Source: Peribacillus simplex
Lineage (GTDB): Bacteria; Bacillota; Bacilli; Bacillales; DSM-1321
Assembly: GCF_900156045.1 (NCBI RefSeq)
Contig: NZ_FTMX01000002.1
Span: 124,001 to 188,000, forward strand
Length of the DNA stretch: 64,000 bases
Reading direction: 5' to 3'
In this document: piece after piece, positions 18,235 through 27,248 of the stretch
How positions within the stretch are numbered: position 1 is the first letter of the stretch
How the letters are laid out: the number at the start of each line of letters is the position of its first letter
Translations under genes and position numbers: made by a program
The notes under the pieces: model-generated
What the model saw: only the letters and a program-made list of their open reading frames with translations
What the model was told of the DNA's origin: nothing
Databases searched by the model: none

Positions 18235-20286
18235 TCAGTCCAGCTTTTCTCCCGTGAATACGCCCGTCCCCTCTAAATAGTTCCGAAGCGGATCATACTC
18301 CGGGGAATGCCAAAAGCTTTGGGAGGCAATCAATTTTGCTGCATCCGTTCTTGCCACTTCCAGGGTCCTGTAATCATGGACCATATCGGCTACCTTGAAC
18401 TCGGGAAGGCCGCTTTGTTTTTTACCGAAGAAGTCCCCGGGGCCACGAAGTTCTAAATCTTTTTCGGAAAGGGCAAAACCATCGTTTGTCTCTGTCATGA
18501 TTTTCATCCGTTCTTTGCCTACTTCCGTTTTCGGATCGGCCAGCAGTATGCAAAAGGACTGATCACTTCCCCTTCCAACCCTTCCGCGTAACTGATGCAA
18601 CTGTGAAAGCCCAAACCGCTCCGCATCATAAATGACCATTACCGTTGCATTCGGAACATTCACCCCAACTTCGACAACCGTCGTGGAAACAAGGATTTGT
18701 GCTTCATTGGCACTAAACTGCTGCATCACCTCGTCTTTTTCATCAGCGGGCAGCCTTCCATGCATAAGACCCACTTTGTACCTGTTCGCAAAGTATTGTG
18801 TCAGCATTGCATGAACATCGAGAACATTCTGTAAAGAATCGAGTTTCTCAGACTCCTCAATCAATGGACAAATTACGTAAGCTTGTCTACCTTTCTTTAG
18901 TTCCTTTTCGACAAAGGTTAAGATCCGGTCAAGCATTTGGTGTTTCGCCCAATAGGTTTCTATCGCTTTTCGCCCGGCAGGCATTTCATCGATCGTGGAG
19001 ACGTCCATTTCCCCAAACACTGTAATTGCAAGCGTTCGCGGAATCGGTGTAGCCGTCATGAAAAGGACATCTGGATTGGTACCTTTTTCACGTAGGATGC
19101 GTCGCTGTTCCACTCCGAAACGATGTTGTTCATCCGTTATGACAAGACCTAGGTTCCGAAAATTCACTTCATCCTGTATCAATGCATGAGTTCCTATCAA
19201 AAGATCTAGTTCCCCGGATTCCAGCATTTGCAATAGTTCCTTGCGTTTTTTTCCTTTTACCGAACTTGTCAACAATGCGACCTTTACTCCACTCGGTTCC
19301 AACATTGCCTTAAGGGATTGAGCATGCTGCTCAGCCAAAATTTCCGTCGGGACCATAAGTGCACCTTGGAAACCTGCTGTAATCGTCGCCTTCAGGCATA
19401 TGGCGGCAACCACCGTTTTTCCAGACCCGACATCCCCTTGAAGTAGACGATTCATCCGGTAAGGAGATTTCATGTCATTCATTATTTCCTCGACGACCCT
19501 ATTTTGAGCGTTCGTCAAAGGAAAAGGGAGAGTTCCAATGAAGGCTTCCAGCTGCTCCATGTCAAACTCCTGTCCTATCCCTTTTGACTGTTCCCTCTGC
19601 ACTTTACGAAGTGCCTGCATTTTAAGTTGAAACAGTAAAAACTCTTCATACACAAAACGGCGTCGAGCCTTTTTCACCTCATTGGCCGATAGAGGGAAAT
19701 GCATTGTACGAAGAGCATCATTACGTGGCATCAGTTTGTAGGCCGCCAGTAATTGCGGGGGCAGATTCTCTTCTATCATTGCCCCATATTCAGAAAATGC
19801 ATTGGAAATAAAGCGGCGGAGACCCTTGACAGTGATGCTGCCTTTCACTGAGTACACCGGTTCGAACTCTTTCTCCCGGCTACGATCACCAACGTGGCAT
19901 TCCGACCCTGTAATGGTTTGGCGATGACGATCCCACTTTCCTGTAACGGTTACAGTTTCACCTATTGCTAGCTTGGGCTTCAGGTATGGCTGGTTAAAAA
20001 AAATGACATTTATTAAATATCTCCCAGTCAATACTTTAATCGTGAGCCTGGATTTTTTCTTTCCGAAGTATCCTAACGTGGGCACCGTATGAACATTGCC
20101 TTCCACGGTAACCCGCTCATCATGCTCGACCGTTTCCAAATCCCTCAATCGGTAATCCTCATAGCGATATGGGAGATGTTCAAGGAGATCCGCGACGGTA
20201 TGGATCCCCATTTCCCCCAACGCTGCAGCCGTTTCGGCCCCAATTCCTTTTACCGCTGTTATGGATTCCTGTAAAGTTGGTTTCAC
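18235..20286 (-). CDS. recG: ATP-dependent DNA helicase RecG
   Basis: RecG remodels stalled forks and branch-migrates Holliday junctions. In 683 residues, the N-terminal wedge/OB domain (about 60-140) precedes a superfamily 2 motor with Walker A GDVGSGKT (284-291), [15 protein letters not shown] and the C-terminal [11 protein letters not shown] and [27 protein letters not shown] blocks. The start is GTG at 20286, overlapping the sdaAA stop in GTGA. The same gene order with sdaAA is found in B. subtilis. Confidence 0.97.
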   Translation of the reverse strand: MKPTLQESITAVKGIGAETAAALGEMGIHTVADLLEHLPYRYEDYRLRDLETVEHDERVTVEGNVHTVPTLGYFGKKKSRLTIKVLTGRYLINVIFFNQPYLKPKLAIGETVTVTGKWDRHRQTITGSECHVGDRSREKEFEPVYSVKGSITVKGLRRFISNAFSEYGAMIEENLPPQLLAAYKLMPRNDALRTMHFPLSANEVKKARRRFVYEEFLLFQLKMQALRKVQREQSKGIGQEFDMEQLEAFIGTLPFPLTNAQNRVVEEIMNDMKSPYRMNRLLQGDVGSGKTVVAAICLKATITAGFQGALMVPTEILAEQHAQSLKAMLEPSGVKVALLTSSVKGKKRKELLQMLESGELDLLIGTHALIQDEVNFRNLGLVITDEQHRFGVEQRRILREKGTNPDVLFMTATPIPRTLAITVFGEMDVSTIDEMPAGRKAIETYWAKHQMLDRILTFVEKELKKGRQAYVICPLIEESEKLDSLQNVLDVHAMLTQYFANRYKVGLMHGRLPADEKDEVMQQFSANEAQILVSTTVVEVGVNVPNATVMVIYDAERFGLSQLHQLRGRVGRGSDQSFCILLADPKTEVGKERMKIMTETNDGFALSEKDLELRGPGDFFGKKQSGLPEFKVADMVHDYRTLEVARTDAAKLIASQSFWHSPEYDPLRNYLEGTGVFTGEKLD

Positions 20287-21167
20287 TTCTTATTCAGCGG
20301 TAAGCCAAAGATCTTCGCTTCCAACTCCCGTCCAGTCGGTGTAGCCGCTAAACCTCCTTGTGCAGTTTCCCTAAGTGCCGATGGCATCGTTTGCCCGATT
20401 TTATACATCGCATCTATCACTTCATCACACGGTATGCGGCTTGTGATCCCCGCTAACGCCATATCTGCGGCAACCATAGCATTGGCTGCACCCATGGCAT
20501 TCCGCTTCACACAAGGCACTTCCACAAGCCCAGCAACAGGGTCACATACAAGACCAAGCATGTTCTTTAATGTGATTGCCATCGCTTCTGCACTTTGTGC
20601 TGGTGTCCCACCTGCCATTTCAACGATGGCTGCCGCTGCCATGCCCGAGGCAGAACCGACCTCCGCCTGACAGCCCCCTGCGGCTCCAGAGATTGAAGCA
20701 TTATTCGCAACAACAAAACCAAAAGCCCCTGCTGTAAAAAGGAACTCAATTTTTTGTTCCCGAGTCGGTTTTAATTTATTTTGCAAAGCAAAAAGTGTTC
20801 CAGGCACAACACCAGCAGATCCGGCAGTCGGTGTCGCACAAATCGTTCCCATTGCTGCGTTCACTTCGTTTGTTGCCACGGCTTTGCTTACCGCATCCAA
20901 CAGCAGTTCACCGGATAAGGAATTTCCGGATTTAATGTAATTCTGAAGAAGAACTGCATCCCCTCCCGTCAAGCCGGAAACGGACCGTACACCTTGAAGT
21001 CCTTTTTCCACTGCCTGTTCCATTACATCCAGGTTGACTCCCATCTGGCGGATGATTTCTTCACGGTTTTTTCCCGTTACTTCCATTTCCTGCTCTATCA
21101 TCAGCGTTGAAATTCTTTTCTGCTTTGATTCAGCTAATTCTACTAATTCCGCTACATTTCGAAACAT
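20283..21167 (-). CDS. sdaAA: L-serine dehydratase, alpha subunit
   Basis: With SdaAB this subunit makes the iron-sulfur L-serine deaminase that turns serine to pyruvate and ammonia. The 294-residue protein has the family motifs CATPTAGSAG (about 110-119) and NNASISGAAGGCQAEVGSASGMAAAA, and conserved cysteines in GLVCDPVAGLVEVPC that are likely cluster ligands. It starts 37 bases after sdaAB and overlaps recG by four bases. Confidence 0.96.
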   Translation of the reverse strand: MFRNVAELVELAESKQKRISTLMIEQEMEVTGKNREEIIRQMGVNLDVMEQAVEKGLQGVRSVSGLTGGDAVLLQNYIKSGNSLSGELLLDAVSKAVATNEVNAAMGTICATPTAGSAGVVPGTLFALQNKLKPTREQKIEFLFTAGAFGFVVANNASISGAAGGCQAEVGSASGMAAAAIVEMAGGTPAQSAEAMAITLKNMLGLVCDPVAGLVEVPCVKRNAMGAANAMVAADMALAGITSRIPCDEVIDAMYKIGQTMPSALRETAQGGLAATPTGRELEAKIFGLPLNKK

Positions 21168-21204
21168 GATTTCTTCTCCTTCCTAAGTGGAAACGATTGC
21201 CCTG

Positions 21205-21867
21205 TCAATCCACAATCCTTGCTACTTGAGTGATGTTGGGGAGTGCCGTAATTTCAGCGATGACGTGATCCTCCAGGTTATGGTCCACTTCAATCGTCAT
21301 CAGGGCCATCTTCCCTTTCTCTTTTCGGGAGACTTCCATCTGGCCAATATTGATTTGATGCTTGGCCAATATGTTTGACACATTGGCGATAGCACCAAAT
21401 CGATCATCATGAACGACAAGTATGGCAGGGTTGTGCCCGGAGAGCCTCAATTTAAACCCATTCAGTTCGACGATTTCGATCTTTCCCCCGCCAATCGATA
21501 TTCCGACAAGTTCCAGTTCACCATCATCATCTCCAACTGTTATTTTTGCAGTATTGGGATGTTCAGGTACTGCTTCTTCTTCCCGAAAAGTAACTTTCAT
21601 TTTCTTTTTACGGGCTAGTTCCAGCGATTCTTTAATTCTCTCATCAAATGTATCAAAATCAAGTAAGCCCCCTACAATGGCTACATCCGTTCCATGGCCT
21701 TTATAGGTTTTGGCAAACGATCCGTAAAAAGAAATATGGGCCCATTTTGGTTCCCGATCGAATAAATTCCTGGCAACCCTCCCGAGCCTTGCAGCTCCTG
21801 CTGTATGGGAACTAGAGGGGCCGATCATAACAGGACCAATTATATCGAATACACTTCTAAATTTCAT
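21205..21867 (-). CDS. sdaAB: L-serine dehydratase, beta subunit
   Basis: This is the partner of SdaAA in the two-subunit serine deaminase of Bacillus. It has 220 residues: the beta domain with GPVMIGPSSSHTAGAARLGR (11-30) and a C-terminal ACT domain (about 145-220, AILVVHDDRFGAIANVSNILAKH) that may sense an amino acid. The ATG at 21867 follows GGAGGAGCAAATC. It is first of sdaAB-sdaAA-recG; a perfect palindrome lies at its probable promoter. Confidence 0.96.
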   Translation of the reverse strand: MKFRSVFDIIGPVMIGPSSSHTAGAARLGRVARNLFDREPKWAHISFYGSFAKTYKGHGTDVAIVGGLLDFDTFDERIKESLELARKKKMKVTFREEEAVPEHPNTAKITVGDDDGELELVGISIGGGKIEIVELNGFKLRLSGHNPAILVVHDDRFGAIANVSNILAKHQINIGQMEVSRKEKGKMALMTIEVDHNLEDHVIAEITALPNITQVARIVD

Positions 21868-21920
21868 GATTTGCTCCTCCTTCTTTACACTGGGAGTAGT
21901 TAAATAATAAAGCTTGATAT

Positions 21921-21934
21921 ATTGTAATTACAAT
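21921..21934. promoter_or_regulatory. 14-bp palindrome at the sdaAB promoter
   Basis: ATTGTAATTACAAT is perfectly self-complementary. It contains the TTGTAA that, with 18 bases and TATTAT (about 21904-21909), is the best promoter candidate for sdaAB, so a bound dimer would cover the -35. No known regulator is recognised with confidence. Confidence 0.45.
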
Positions 21935-21960
21935 CACGCTGTCCGTAATCCTTCTTTTTA

Positions 21961-21999
21961 AAAAAATAAAACTGCATAGCCTAATGACATATGCAGTTT
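21961..21999 (-). terminator. Terminator after fakA
   Basis: The stem AACTGCATA/TATGCAGTT (21990-21998 with 21970-21978) is followed by TTATTTTTTT on the minus strand. It lies about 75 bases after the fakA stop. Confidence 0.88.
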
Positions 22000-22073
22000 A
22001 TTGCCTTTTATTTTTTTCAGGATCCGCCAAAAATTATGACGAATAAGTCTCCCTTATCTTCATGATCCTCTTC

Positions 22074-23744
22074 TTATTCAATTGAAAAAATAAAAGAATA
22101 TAAAGGTTGTTTCCCATTATGGACTTCAACTTCGACGTCTTCGAAATTCTCATTACAAAACGCAACAAGACTTTCGACCTCTTCGGCAGTGGCATCTTCC
22201 CCATATAAAACGGTAAGGATTTCCGAATCTTCGTCAATCATATCGGAGAGAAGATCTTTTGCCGCCTGAATCATGTCTTTATCCTTCACTTTGATGGTGC
22301 CTTCAGCAATTCCCATGAAGTCCCCGGTCTCGATTGTCAGACCGTCAATGTTTGTATCCCGGACAGCATAAGTAATCTGGCCCGTTTTCACATGCGAAAG
22401 GGCTTCGATCATCGCTTTTTTATTCTCTTCAGCATCAAGTGTAGGGTTGAACGCCAACAATGCAGCCATTCCCTGTGGCACTGTTTTCGTTGGGATGACA
22501 GTCACATAATCCCCAAGCACATCTGCAGCCTGATTGGCCGCCATGATGATATTTTTATTATTAGGCAAGATGATTACATGATCTGCATTTGCCTCTTCGA
22601 CAGCTTTAACGATATCTTCCGTGCTAGGATTCATCGTCTGTCCGCCTTCGATGATGGACTTAGCGCCGATGCTTTTGAATAATTCGCTGATGCCAGCACC
22701 CATCGCCACTGACACTACAGCGTACTTCTCTTTGGTGGACGGTTTAGTTTGAAGCGGTGTATTCGTCTCACCGACAATCGCAGTATGCTGTTCACGCATA
22801 TTATCGATTTTCATTTTTATTAAACTACCATATTGCTGTCCATAATTCAGGCACGTTCCAGGCTGTTCAGAGTGAATATGTACTTTGACGACTTCATCAT
22901 CTGAGATGACTAATATAGAATCTCCGTATTCACTCAAATCATTTCTGAATTTTTCTTCATCAAATGGTTTATTGGCAAGTTTTTCACTTTCCATTCGGAC
23001 CATGAATTCCGTGCAATAGCCATACACGATATCTTCCGTATTCATATGACCTTGTACATTCATGTGATGTTCGGCACTGATCATGTCGTCCATGCTTGGA
23101 CCATTTGAAGATCGGACTGGAAGGGCTTCACCTTTCAGCTCAGCAAGGAAACCTTCATAAACGAACACCAATCCTTGCCCACCGCTATCAACGACTCCCA
23201 CTTCTTTTAAGACTGGAAGAAGATCCGGTGTGCGTTTTAATGAGGCATTGGCCTCCGTAACGATTTCTTCCATTACTTGAATAAGGTCTTGGTGCCTTGC
23301 TGCTGATGAAACCGCTTGCTTGGCTGCATCTTTTGCAACCGTTAAAATGGTTCCTTCAACAGGTTTCATTACAGCTTTATAAGCTGTATGAACCCCTGCT
23401 TCAAAAGCTTGGGCAAATTCTTCACTATTGATTTCCGATTTATGTTCAATCGCTTTAGCAAAACCGCGGAACAGTTGCGAAAGGATTACTCCTGAGTTGC
23501 CGCGTGCGCCCATCAGCAGTCCTCTTGAAAGGGACGTACCCACTTTCCCGATGTGTTCCTGGACGTTATTTTGCACTTCCTTCGCTCCCGAAGTCATCGA
23601 TAAATTCATATTCGTTCCTGTATCTCCATCTGGAACAGGGAAAACATTCAACGCATCAACCATTTGGGCATTAGCCGCTAAATGGTTGGCACCTTGAATG
23701 ATCATTTCTGCAAAGCGCTTTCCGTTTAAACTTGTAATTGACAC
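22074..23744 (-). CDS. fakA: Fatty acid kinase catalytic subunit FakA-like (YloV)
   Basis: FakA phosphorylates fatty acids held by a FakB protein, feeding exogenous chains into phospholipid synthesis. The 556-residue protein has an N-terminal DhaL-type nucleotide domain with NVFPVPDGDTGTNMNLSM (33-50) and GARGNSGVILSQ, a middle domain, and a C-terminal DegV-like domain (about 330-556). It follows yloU by 18 bases. Given the FapR operon nearby the lipid role fits, but the substrate is assigned from family knowledge. Older annotations call it a dihydroxyacetone-kinase-like protein. Confidence 0.9.
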   Translation of the reverse strand: MSITSLNGKRFAEMIIQGANHLAANAQMVDALNVFPVPDGDTGTNMNLSMTSGAKEVQNNVQEHIGKVGTSLSRGLLMGARGNSGVILSQLFRGFAKAIEHKSEINSEEFAQAFEAGVHTAYKAVMKPVEGTILTVAKDAAKQAVSSAARHQDLIQVMEEIVTEANASLKRTPDLLPVLKEVGVVDSGGQGLVFVYEGFLAELKGEALPVRSSNGPSMDDMISAEHHMNVQGHMNTEDIVYGYCTEFMVRMESEKLANKPFDEEKFRNDLSEYGDSILVISDDEVVKVHIHSEQPGTCLNYGQQYGSLIKMKIDNMREQHTAIVGETNTPLQTKPSTKEKYAVVSVAMGAGISELFKSIGAKSIIEGGQTMNPSTEDIVKAVEEANADHVIILPNNKNIIMAANQAADVLGDYVTVIPTKTVPQGMAALLAFNPTLDAEENKKAMIEALSHVKTGQITYAVRDTNIDGLTIETGDFMGIAEGTIKVKDKDMIQAAKDLLSDMIDEDSEILTVLYGEDATAEEVESLVAFCNENFEDVEVEVHNGKQPLYSFIFSIE

Positions 23745-23762
23745 AAAACTTTCCTCCTATAC

Positions 23763-24125
23763 TTAAGGGTTCGTCACACGAACTCCCTGTACAAAAATGT
23801 TGACGGAATCAACAGCTAATCCTACAGTTTTGTCCAGAGTATACTTTACCTTTGATTGCACATTATGTGCAACTTCCGAGATTTTCGTTCCATAACTTAC
23901 GATGATATACATATCGATATGAACTTCTTCCTCTTCTTGACGGACTATTACACCCTTAGTAAAGTTTTCTTTTCTTAAAATTTCGGCAATGCCGTCTTTA
24001 AATTGTTTTTTGGAAGCCATTCCTATAATTCCGTAGCAATCCACGGCTGCTCCGCCTGCTACAGTTGCGATAACATCATTAGAGATGTCAATTTGTCCAT
24101 ACTTCGTTTGTAATTCGATAGACAT
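23763..24125 (-). CDS. yloU: Asp23/Gls24 family protein YloU
   Basis: This is a 120-residue member of the Asp23/Gls24 (alkaline-shock) family: an N-terminal TKYGQIDISNDVIATVAGGAAVDCYGIIGMAS, then EVHIDMYIIVSYGTKISEVA. There is no signal peptide or membrane segment. The start at 24125 follows GGGAGGG. It is transcribed away from rpmB and precedes fakA, as in B. subtilis. The exact role is unknown; family members attach to the membrane or respond to envelope stress. Confidence 0.92.
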   Translation of the reverse strand: MSIELQTKYGQIDISNDVIATVAGGAAVDCYGIIGMASKKQFKDGIAEILRKENFTKGVIVRQEEEEVHIDMYIIVSYGTKISEVAHNVQSKVKYTLDKTVGLAVDSVNIFVQGVRVTNP

Positions 24126-24159
24126 TTTCTTTTCCCTCCCAAAAAATCAAATCAACTAA

Positions 24160-24180
24160 AGACATTTTACTATAATGTCT
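24160..24180. promoter_or_regulatory. Inverted repeat over the yloU -10
   Basis: AGACATT (24160-24166) and AATGTCT (24174-24180) are perfect 7-base arms with a 7-base spacer. They enclose the -10 of the proposed yloU promoter. The role as an operator is inferred. Confidence 0.4.
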
Positions 24181-24197
24181 ATGGTTTTAAAAGTAAA
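24169..24197 (-). promoter_or_regulatory. Promoter of yloU-fakA
   Basis: TTTACT (24192-24197), 17 bases and TATAGT (24169-24174). A TTGACA farther upstream (about 24238-24243) lacks a good -10 at 17 bases. Confidence 0.55.
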
Positions 24198-24378
24198 TGT
24201 CATACGGTACTATATATAATTCAATTTTGAAGTATGTATGTCAAGGTATTTTTCTTGAAAGTAATTAACTGAAGTATTGCATTCTAACGGTAGGTATGAT
24301 AAATTATTAAAGTATTTTACAAAGACTTAAGACGACTGCGAAAAACTTAAGCTTGTTGTAGTTAGGAGGGAATTTAAC

Positions 24379-24567
24379 ATGGCACGTAAATGTGTAATCA
24401 CTGGAAGAAGAACTCGTTCTGGTAACAGCCGCTCTCACGCAATGAACGCTAGCAAGCGTACATGGGGCGCTAACCTTCAAAAAGTACGTATTTTAGTTGA
24501 CGGTAAACCTAAACGTGTATACGTTTCTGCAAGAGCTCTTAAATCGGGCAAAGTAGAACGCGTATAA
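24379..24567 (+). CDS. rpmB: 50S ribosomal protein L28
   Basis: L28 is a 62-residue large-subunit protein. The start [25 protein letters not shown] and the end [10 protein letters not shown] are typical; only one Cys is present, so it is the zinc-free form. The ATG follows TTAGGAGGG by 8 bases. It stands alone on the plus strand, divergent from yloU, and has its own terminator. The best promoter candidate is weak (TTGCAT-17-TAAATT, 24277-24305). Confidence 0.98.
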   Translation: MARKCVITGRRTRSGNSRSHAMNASKRTWGANLQKVRILVDGKPKRVYVSARALKSGKVERV

Positions 24568-24573
24568 TGTTAC

Positions 24574-24597
24574 GGCATCCTCTTAGGATGCCTTTTT
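24574..24597 (+). terminator. Terminator after rpmB
   Basis: The stem GGCATCC/GGATGCC with a TCTTA loop is followed by TTTTT. It begins 7 bases after the L28 stop. Confidence 0.92.
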
Positions 24598-24689
24598 ACT
24601 TATAATGGCCGGTATTAATGGGGATGGTTTAAATCGTTGATCAAGGCTGGTCTGCATCAAAGAAGAAAGCCTTCCCCCCTTTTTTACCG

Positions 24690-24723
24690 AAAAATAACAC
24701 CCCCCAGAATTTGAGAGGTGTCA
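24690..24723 (-). terminator. Terminator after spoVM
   Basis: ACACC pairs with GGTGT across a 15-base loop, possibly extended by mismatched pairs, then TATTTTTCGG on the minus strand. It lies 13 bases after the spoVM stop. The stem is short, hence the modest confidence. Confidence 0.5.
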
Positions 24724-24735
24724 TGGAGATAAGTA

Positions 24736-24816
24736 TCAGCCTTTTTTAAACGCTCCGAGCATAGCCCTTACCAAACTGCCCAGAACTTTTGGCAATTTAA
24801 TCGTATAAAATTTCAT
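24736..24816 (-). CDS. spoVM: Stage V sporulation protein SpoVM (26 residues)
   Basis: SpoVM is the amphipathic helix that recognises the convex forespore membrane and anchors the spore-coat ATPase SpoIVA. The reading frame gives exactly 26 residues: MKFYTIKLPKVLGSLVRAML followed by GAFKKG. This matches the known Bacillus peptide in length and pattern, including Pro9, which is needed for curvature sensing. The ATG at 24816 is six bases after AGGAGG; an adjacent ATG at 24819 is too close. It sits between thiN and rpmB, as in B. subtilis. A sigma-E promoter would be expected but I could not identify one securely. It marks the organism as a spore former. Confidence 0.93.
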   Translation of the reverse strand: MKFYTIKLPKVLGSLVRAMLGAFKKG

Positions 24817-24938
24817 CATGCCCCTCCTCTTTGCATCCCACAATTAAAGATGAAGTGGAATTTTTCTATTACAACATAAGCTTTTAAGCGGATATAGGAT
24901 GATCGTAATTATATCCGAATCTGCTCTAAGCATGAATT

Positions 24939-25592
24939 TTAATCACTGCTTCTTATCACCATTAATATGCCTTTCTCAAATGAAACATTCCCAGATTCGG
25001 AAATTAGTTCATTGCTGATGCAAAGCGTCGAACCTATTTCCACGCTTGCATCATTCAGTGGGTATTTGAAACCCGAAAGTGTAATGCCGGTGACTTCCGC
25101 TGTTACAGGGAGCAATGACAAGTATTTCTTATCTTTCAAAGCAGTGACCTCATATGAACCCGCTGTCTTAACTGTGAATATATTTTGCCGATCGACTATG
25201 TATATTTCTATATCGCCATGATAAGGGAGGACACTTTCTTTTTGGAGCAGCTGGATATTTCCAAGAAAATGGTCCATTCTTCCCCCTGTAGCGCCCAGGA
25301 TATGAATTTCACTTGGCTTTTGCCCTATTGCCCATTTAAATGCGATCTCTAAATCCGTTTCATCCTTTTCCGATGAATATAGATTGATTTGTTCCAGCCT
25401 TTGCTCAATCTTCTTGTATTCGCCTTCCGAAACTGAATCAAAATCCCCGAAACCGTACTTAGGTTCGATACCTTTTTCAAGCAAGGACCATACTCCCCTG
25501 TCAACCCCGACCCAAAGATCAGTCTTCTCCTCATACCATGTCAGATCCGGCCAAAAACATTCCGGACCTCCAGCCATTATACTAATAATCAT
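24939..25592 (-). CDS. thiN: Thiamine pyrophosphokinase
   Basis: ThiN transfers pyrophosphate from ATP to thiamine, giving the active cofactor. The 217-residue protein has the family's MAGGP start, GVDRGVWSLLEKGIEPKYGFGDFDSV (about 29-54), DETDLEIAFKWA and LGATGGRMDHFLGN. The ATG at 25592 is 9 bases after AAAGG; an ATG at 25601 overlaps that site. It follows the rpe terminator, so it is probably expressed separately. Confidence 0.94.
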   Translation of the reverse strand: MIISIMAGGPECFWPDLTWYEEKTDLWVGVDRGVWSLLEKGIEPKYGFGDFDSVSEGEYKKIEQRLEQINLYSSEKDETDLEIAFKWAIGQKPSEIHILGATGGRMDHFLGNIQLLQKESVLPYHGDIEIYIVDRQNIFTVKTAGSYEVTALKDKKYLSLLPVTAEVTGITLSGFKYPLNDASVEIGSTLCISNELISESGNVSFEKGILMVIRSSD

Positions 25593-25646
25593 AGAAATCA
25601 TCCTTTTCTATATCTAATCATATCCCAGGTGCCTTTGTTTAATTGA

Positions 25647-25692
25647 TAAAAAAAGCCGACCACCATCATACGAATATGATAGTGTCGGCTTA
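25647..25692 (-). terminator. Terminator after rpe
   Basis: A long stem (about 16 pairs with one bulge, closed by a TTCG loop) begins directly at the rpe stop and is followed by TTTTTTTATC on the minus strand. It ends prpC-prkC-rsgA-rpe. Confidence 0.95.
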
Positions 25693-25694
25693 TA

Positions 25695-26342
25695 TCACTT
25701 TCCCCGAATCTTTTGAATCGCTGCTTGTCGATCTTCTTGATTATATATTGCCGACCCGGCCACCAGGACTGTCGCCCCTTGTTCAATACATAGTTTAGCC
25801 GTTTCTTCATTCACTCCACCATCAATCTCTATTTCGAGATTATGATTATACATTTCTGCCATCGCCTTCACTTCAGCAATTTTGGGCAGAACGGATTTAA
25901 TGAACTTTTGCCCGCCAAAACCCGGATTGACCGTCATCAATAATACCATGTCAATATCCTCGATTATAGGTTTGATCAAGGACGCCGGAGTGGCTGGATT
26001 AAGCACCACGCCTGCCTTTACACCAAAAGATTTAATCAATTGTATCGTCCGATGCAAATGAGTGCATACCTCTACATGTACAGTTATATAATCGGCTCCC
26101 GCTTTCGCAAAGGCCTCGATATAACGATCAGGTTGTTCGATCATTAAATGAACATCAAGCGGAAGTTTTGTCACCGGGCGGATAGCATCAACAATTAGTG
26201 AGCCTATCGTTATATTCGGCACGAAATGCCCATCCATGACATCCACATGGATTAAATCCGCTCCGCCCCTTTCCACATCTAGAATTTCTTCTCCCAATTT
26301 TGCAAAGTCAGCTGATAAAATGGATGGTGCGATTTTAACCAT
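25695..26342 (-). CDS. rpe: Ribulose-phosphate 3-epimerase
   Basis: Rpe interconverts ribulose 5-phosphate and xylulose 5-phosphate in the pentose phosphate pathway. The 215-residue TIM barrel has MVKIAPSILSADFAKL, HVDVMDGHFVPNIT (metal ligands His and Asp), VNPGFGGQKFI and EIDGGVN near residue 173. It starts one base after the rsgA stop with a GAGGTATT site. Confidence 0.98.
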   Translation of the reverse strand: MVKIAPSILSADFAKLGEEILDVERGGADLIHVDVMDGHFVPNITIGSLIVDAIRPVTKLPLDVHLMIEQPDRYIEAFAKAGADYITVHVEVCTHLHRTIQLIKSFGVKAGVVLNPATPASLIKPIIEDIDMVLLMTVNPGFGGQKFIKSVLPKIAEVKAMAEMYNHNLEIEIDGGVNEETAKLCIEQGATVLVAGSAIYNQEDRQAAIQKIRGK

Positions 26343-26343
26343 T

Positions 26344-27225
26344 TTAATACCTCGGCTTTCTATCTCTGATTTCTTCTAAGAATTGCATATAATGTTCATA
26401 TCGATAACGTGGAATTTCCCCGGCATCAACCGCTTCCTTCACTGCACACTTCGGTTCTTTATCGTGCAGGCAGGCACGGAATTTACAGTCTTCCCCATGC
26501 TTATGCATTTCCGGGAAGCAATAAGATAACCGTTCAGCTTCCATTTCCATGAATTCAAGTGAACTGAACCCAGGAGTATCTGCGACAAGCCCAGAGCCTA
26601 TATGAATCAATTCAACGTGGCGGGTGGTATGCTTCCCGCGTCCCAGGTGTGATGAGATATCATCCGTCTTTAAGGCCAAGTCAGGATTGATCGCATTCAG
26701 CAAAGACGATTTCCCAACGCCGGATTGACCGGCAAATACACTGGTTTTTCCTTCTAAATAAGGCACAAGTCCTTCAATTCCGCCAGCAGTAACTGAAGAT
26801 GTTTCCAGTACAGTATAACCAAGTTTCTGATAGTCCTTGATATACTGAGACAATTTCTTTTGGTTTTCTGCTGTAACCAAGTCAAGTTTCGTCACGACGA
26901 TAATAGGTTCGATTTCGTTATCTTCGATCAGTACGAGGAATCGATCAAGCAATGCCGGACTGAAATCGGGCTCTACTGCTGAAAAGACAAGGATTGCCTG
27001 ATCTACATTCGAGATTTGCGGACGAATCAATTCATTCTTTCGCGGTTTTATTTCGGTCACGGTCCCGTCCGTTTTATTTTCCGCTTCAAAAACTACATAA
27101 TCACCCACGAGCGGCGTTACCTTATTCTTCCTGAATACGCCCCGTCCGCGGCATTGATAGACCTCTTCACCATCAAGGACATAATAAAATCCACTTAATG
27201 CTTTGATAATTTTTCCTTCGGGCAT
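26344..27225 (-). CDS. rsgA: Ribosome small subunit GTPase RsgA
   Basis: RsgA checks late 30S maturation. In 293 residues the OB fold (about 1-70) is followed by a circularly permuted GTPase with TKLD (112-115) before GQSGVGKSS (166-174) and DTPG. A C-terminal zinc-binding segment carries the CxxxxHxHxxxxC-like CFPEMHKHGEDCKFRACLH. The ATG at 27225 is 7 bases after AGGAG; the GTG at 27231 is rejected for spacing. It is preceded by prkC; RsgA (CpgA) is a known PrkC substrate in B. subtilis, so the neighbourhood makes sense. Confidence 0.97.
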   Translation of the reverse strand: MPEGKIIKALSGFYYVLDGEEVYQCRGRGVFRKNKVTPLVGDYVVFEAENKTDGTVTEIKPRKNELIRPQISNVDQAILVFSAVEPDFSPALLDRFLVLIEDNEIEPIIVVTKLDLVTAENQKKLSQYIKDYQKLGYTVLETSSVTAGGIEGLVPYLEGKTSVFAGQSGVGKSSLLNAINPDLALKTDDISSHLGRGKHTTRHVELIHIGSGLVADTPGFSSLEFMEMEAERLSYCFPEMHKHGEDCKFRACLHDKEPKCAVKEAVDAGEIPRYRYEHYMQFLEEIRDRKPRY

Positions 27226-27248
27226 AACCACACTCCTAATTATTAAAT

